36,298 nucleotides of DNA, from the NCBI GenBank assembly GCA_020433785.1, contig JAGRCC010000254.1, positions 1 to 36,298 of the forward strand, read 5' to 3'. This document shows, piece after piece, positions 34,801-36,298 of this stretch. Each line of letters opens with the position of its first letter. The first letter of the stretch is position 1. Under the pieces are notes generated by a model, which had not been told where the DNA came from, ran no database searches, and was given only the letters and a program-made list of their open reading frames with translations. The translations under genes were made by a program, and so were the position numbers. Source of the DNA: Anaerolineae bacterium. Its GTDB lineage: Bacteria > Chloroflexota > Anaerolineae > 4572-78 > J111.

Positions 34801-35597
34801 ACAATGTACACCAGTTGTATGTCGATGGCGCTCTAAAAAGTACTGTAACCCAAGCACTTACAGGGAATTTCAGCAATAATAATCCATTGAATCTAGGTTA
34901 CTTCCTCACTAACTCACCCCACTACTTCTTCAATGGTACGCTGGATGAGGTGGCTATCTACAAGCGCGCCTTAACTCAGGCTGAGATTACCGAGCATTAC
35001 AACGCCGGTAGTGGCCGGGCTTACTGTGGCGAACGGCCGCCGAAGATCACCTCGACCCCGGTGACGGTCGCTCTGAAGAGCGCTCTCTACACTTATGATG
35101 TGAATGCAACCGGCAACCCGACGCCCACCTACGAACTGCCGACGCACCCGACCGGAATGACCATCAACGCGACGACCGGGGTAATCAGTTGGACGCCCAA
35201 TACGCTAGGGACGTTCAATGTGACAGTGAAGGCCATAAACTCAGAAGGAACGGCGTCTCAGACCTTTACGATTGAGGTAGCCGACCATAAGTCTGCGCCT
35301 AATATCACCTCGACCCCTGTGACCCAAGCCACAATTGGGGAGGCGTACAGTTACGATGTGAATGCGACGGGTCTGCCGATGCCCACTTACAGCTTGGTGG
35401 CCCCGGTTCCGACCGGGATGACCATTGACGCAACGACCGGGGTGATCAACTGGACACCCAATGCAGTAGGAACGTTCAATGTGACAGTGAAGGGCATAAA
35501 CTCAGAAGGAACAGCTACTCAGAGCTTCTCGATTAAAGTGGCCAACGTCAGCTCTCCTGCCAACAGCCAGATATTCCTACCGTTTATCCTTAAGTAA
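31866..35597 (+). CDS. Secreted SGNH hydrolase with six Ig-like and two LamG domains
   Basis: Protein of about 1243 residues. Signal peptide (1 to about 34, VYAAQ site), then an SGNH/GDSL esterase domain (about 45-260): GDSITEG with the Ser nucleophile at 53, the GTN block, and DNLHP with the catalytic Asp/His. Next come Ig-Ig-LamG-Ig-Ig-LamG-Ig-Ig. Ig units share YSYDVNATGNPTPTY...TTGVISWTP (He_PIG/cadherin-like) and LamG units carry EAWIKP...WHHLVATRN. The protein ends in IFLPFILK. Likely role: deacylating or binding surface glycans, perhaps the acetylated product of this locus (inference). ATG 31866 has GGAG seven bases upstream; the in-frame TTG at 31830 lacks one. Terminator 35607-35644 follows. 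Confidence 0.88.
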   Translation: MRYSKLNICIITFFAVLLLTLVGTFRFPTRVYAAQPNLLSCGNPIRIMPLGDSITEGYSSGVDVDEKMISYRLDLWRSLISAGYSVEFVGGFNSGSYYAPEGFDPNHEGHSGWTPKQIDDEVYNFLTANPADVVLLHIGTNGLGTTNSTVTRVEDILDSIDQYETDKNTEVTVLVARIINRVSTSPTTTAFNNDVAAMVQARQTAGDKVSMVDMETGAGLVYSVQPSGDMWDNLHPYATGYTKMAAVWFSALQGILPQCQTAPVIISTPTTDATVGTPYSYDVNAMGNPTPTYALSAPIPSGMTINATTGVISWTPNATGSVNVTVTATNSQGTATQNFVINVASQTPPVFTSSPITQGFVGQVYGYDVDATGVPQPTYSLAAPIPSGMTINATTGVISWTPNATGSVNVTVTATNSQGSANQSFVITVTASVCPADMSAHWKLDEVGSPTNFIDSYGGNNGTCTPGSCPTPGAGIVNGGLVFNGNHMVDVPNSASFNWANSDSFSLEAWIKPAQACTGTEVILGKYASSGATWWLGCEDGSNTAGLFLRDSTSNTLTLEGTKDLNDGQWHHLVATRNAATNEHHLYVDGVSEASSTYSFTGTFSNSSPLNLGYYITNSPDFPFIGTLDEVAIYKRVLSSGEITSHYNAGSGQAYCGQQAPVIISTPVTEVTVNQPYSYDVNATGNPTPTYALVAPIPAGMTINSTTGVISWTPTAVGSVNVTVNASNSKGTATQSFVITVAALSAPVITSTPVTQAAVGEAYNYDVDAVGSPTPTYDLAAPVPSGMTINPTTGVISWTPTASGPVNVTVTASNSEGTATQTFTINVAVSVCPADIISYWKLNEVGSPTSFADSHGTNTATCTADSCPTPSTGIIGGAMSFSGDDIVNVADSASLDWTNSDSFTLEAWIKTTQVCAGNEVILGKYAANGATWWLGCEDGSNTAAFSLRDSTNTDLYLSDTKALNDGKWHHLVASRNAGNNVHQLYVDGALKSTVTQALTGNFSNNNPLNLGYFLTNSPHYFFNGTLDEVAIYKRALTQAEITEHYNAGSGRAYCGERPPKITSTPVTVALKSALYTYDVNATGNPTPTYELPTHPTGMTINATTGVISWTPNTLGTFNVTVKAINSEGTASQTFTIEVADHKSAPNITSTPVTQATIGEAYSYDVNATGLPMPTYSLVAPVPTGMTIDATTGVINWTPNAVGTFNVTVKGINSEGTATQSFSIKVANVSSPANSQIFLPFILK
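32649..35036 (+). repeat. Tandem 1194-bp (398-codon) duplication inside the SGNH gene
   Basis: Copy 1 runs 32649-33842 and copy 2 runs 33843-35036, each encoding Ig-Ig-LamG. Matching landmarks (Ig1 starts, LamG starts at 33162 and 34356) are exactly 1194 bp apart, and a third partial copy (Ig-Ig) begins at 35037. Within copy 1 the two Ig units also contain near-identical DNA (about 32757-32870 against 33012-33125). Confidence 0.88.
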
Positions 35598-35606
35598 TTA
35601 AGCCAT

Positions 35607-35644
35607 AAAAACGGGAGCTGTTACTATACAGCTCCCGTTTTTTT
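35607..35644 (+). terminator. Intrinsic terminator of the SGNH gene
   Basis: A 10-bp perfect stem (ACGGGAGCTG, 35611-35620, with 35629-35638) and 8-base loop, with an A tract before and T7 after (35638-35644). It lies ten bases beyond the stop codon. Confidence 0.95.
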
Positions 35645-35683
35645 ATCATAGGTTCAAACACCCTAATAAGGTTTGGCTAGAAC

Positions 35684-35759
35684 TTACACAGTTAGAAGGG
35701 TGACTGTCTACTGAGGCTAATTTATCGCCAATAAGGGATAGTCACCTTGCTTTGTGTAA
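35684..35759. repeat. 76-base imperfect hairpin with GGTGACT arms
   Basis: Inner stem GGTGACTGTC (35699-35708) pairs with GATAGTCACC (35737-35746), all ten positions pairing if one G-U is allowed. The outer stem TTACACA (35684-35690) pairs with TGTGTAA (35753-35759). It is related in its arm to the inverted repeat at 1770-1853. Confidence 0.6.
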
Positions 35760-35787
35760 ATCCTTTTAAGTTCATTTGCTTTGATTT

Positions 35788-35826
35788 CCTAACTCATTTT
35801 ATATGTTTTTTTCACGGCTTTATGAT
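35788..35826 (+). promoter_or_regulatory. Candidate promoter/operator F (+ strand copy of the 39-bp module)
   Basis: Distal CCTAAC (35788-35793, one mismatch), a degenerate proximal hexamer TTATAT (35799-35804) at 11 bp, then 16 bp and TATGAT (35821-35826). The GCTTTATGAT around the -10 is identical to site D. Transcription would run toward the GT-C gene at 36150 with an unusually long leader (about 315 bases). Confidence 0.4.
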
Positions 35827-36149
35827 AAATATCTGTTAATCTATTGGTATGTTAGTCAAAAATGCGAAATCGAGTGTTAACGGACTATTTCGTAAGCGCT
35901 TTATCCCGGTTCCAGTTCTAGGCGAAATAATTCTACGAGGATAAAGTCGTGTTTTATCAATACTGTTATAACGGTTCAATAGACCATATCATTGGCATTT
36001 AATTGGGTTAATCGCAGCGTTGATGCCACCAACGTTTTTGAATTCAATAAAGTGTCAATAATACCTGAACTGTTATGTGATAAGTACTTTAATAATTAAA
36101 GCGTCCATCTGCATGAATATGATGGAATAATTAGTGAGAGGGATTTATT

Positions 36150-36298
36150 ATGACGAAGTATACACCCCAAAGTTATCGAGATTGGCAAACTGTACCGCAC
36201 TACCAATACATTATTCTAAGTGCAATTGTTGCTTTGGCGGCGGCATTACGGTTTTATAAACTTGGACACTGGAGCTTTTGGTGGGACGAAATGTTTAC
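36150..36298 (+). CDS. GT-C family membrane glycosyltransferase, N-terminal fragment (runs off window)
   Basis: 49 codons are present. After a polar N-terminus (MTKYTPQSYRDW) comes one membrane segment (YIILSAIVALAAALRF) and then YKLGHWSFWWDEMF, matching the first-loop motif of the GT-C protein at 23887-25356 (YKLGEWSLWGDEIL), including the catalytic-type Asp-Glu. The ATG has GAGAGGG about seven bases upstream. The gene continues beyond the window, so only family membership can be stated. Confidence 0.78.
   Translation, partial: MTKYTPQSYRDWQTVPHYQYIILSAIVALAAALRFYKLGHWSFWWDEMF

Larger units (their letters stand above)
35598..36149. other. 552-base intergenic region before the right-end GT-C gene
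   Basis: It contains, in order, the SGNH terminator, an imperfect GGTGACT hairpin (35684-35759), candidate promoter F (35788-35826), and a leader-like AT-rich stretch of about 320 bases to the ATG at 36150. Within that stretch I see no supported gene; a 31-codon ORF at 35849-35944 has no ribosome-binding site. Confidence 0.6.

Noticed and set aside
35849..35944. 31-codon + strand ORF just after candidate promoter F
   Set aside because: No Shine-Dalgarno sequence and no recognisable product; kept only as a possibility in the site F finding.

Overview
The window is one end-to-end surface-polysaccharide and glycosylation locus, probably from a Chloroflexota bacterium (Anaerolineae/Caldilineae type). 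I base that on the Cys-rich N-terminal domain followed by Thr/Pro-rich linkers and a TolB-like propeller at 3537-5993, on the short Leu/Pro/basic C-terminal tail of the large secreted protein at 31866-35597, and on general gene content. It is an inference from family knowledge, not a marker-gene placement. No rRNA, tRNA, CRISPR array or phage gene was seen.

Layout: (i) 1-548 is the 3' end of a + strand GT4 glycosyltransferase that converges on galE across a shared hairpin terminator (613-658). (ii) 675-31589 is read almost entirely from the minus strand and divides into five transcription blocks. In transcription order these are: block D (31589 to 23887) with gmhB-like phosphatase, acyltransferase, DPM/GtrB-like GT2, B12-type radical SAM, GtrA, hddA-like kinase and a GT-C enzyme; block C (22407 to 9119) with a membrane-anchored BNR propeller, Wzm/Wzt ABC exporter, a GT2, five GT4s, an O-antigen ligase/polymerase homologue and a GT2; block B (8806 to 6198) with GT4 + GT-C; block A (5993 to 1884) with a TolB-propeller membrane protein + Wzc-like tyrosine autokinase; and galE. 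(iii) 31866-35597 on the + strand is a secreted SGNH-Ig-LamG protein of about 1240 residues with its own terminator. (iv) A 552-base gene-free stretch follows, and then the 5' end of another GT-C protein runs off the window at 36150.

The most striking signal is regulatory. Blocks A, B, C and D each begin with the same 39-bp module: TCTAAC-type hexamers repeated at exactly 11 bp, then exactly 16 bp, then a -10-like hexamer. Weaker copies with identical geometry lie upstream of galE and, on the + strand, upstream of the right-end GT-C gene. This is the layout expected for an OmpR/PhoB-family response regulator whose repeats replace the -35 element, and it suggests the locus is one coordinated regulon.

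Other features of note are a gene remnant at a compositional boundary (17492-17581), a decayed IS630 element inserted about 20 bp upstream of the block C operator, a MITE-like palindrome, two related GGTGACT hairpins, and a combined Gtr-type module and heptose-kinase/phosphatase operon. Together the genes suggest nucleotide-sugar supply (galE, hddA, gmhB), stepwise glycan assembly (GT4/GT2), ABC export (Wzm/Wzt), length or assembly control (Wzc-like), polyprenyl-phosphate-sugar dependent decoration (GtrA/GtrB/GT-C), and secreted proteins that bind or trim the product.
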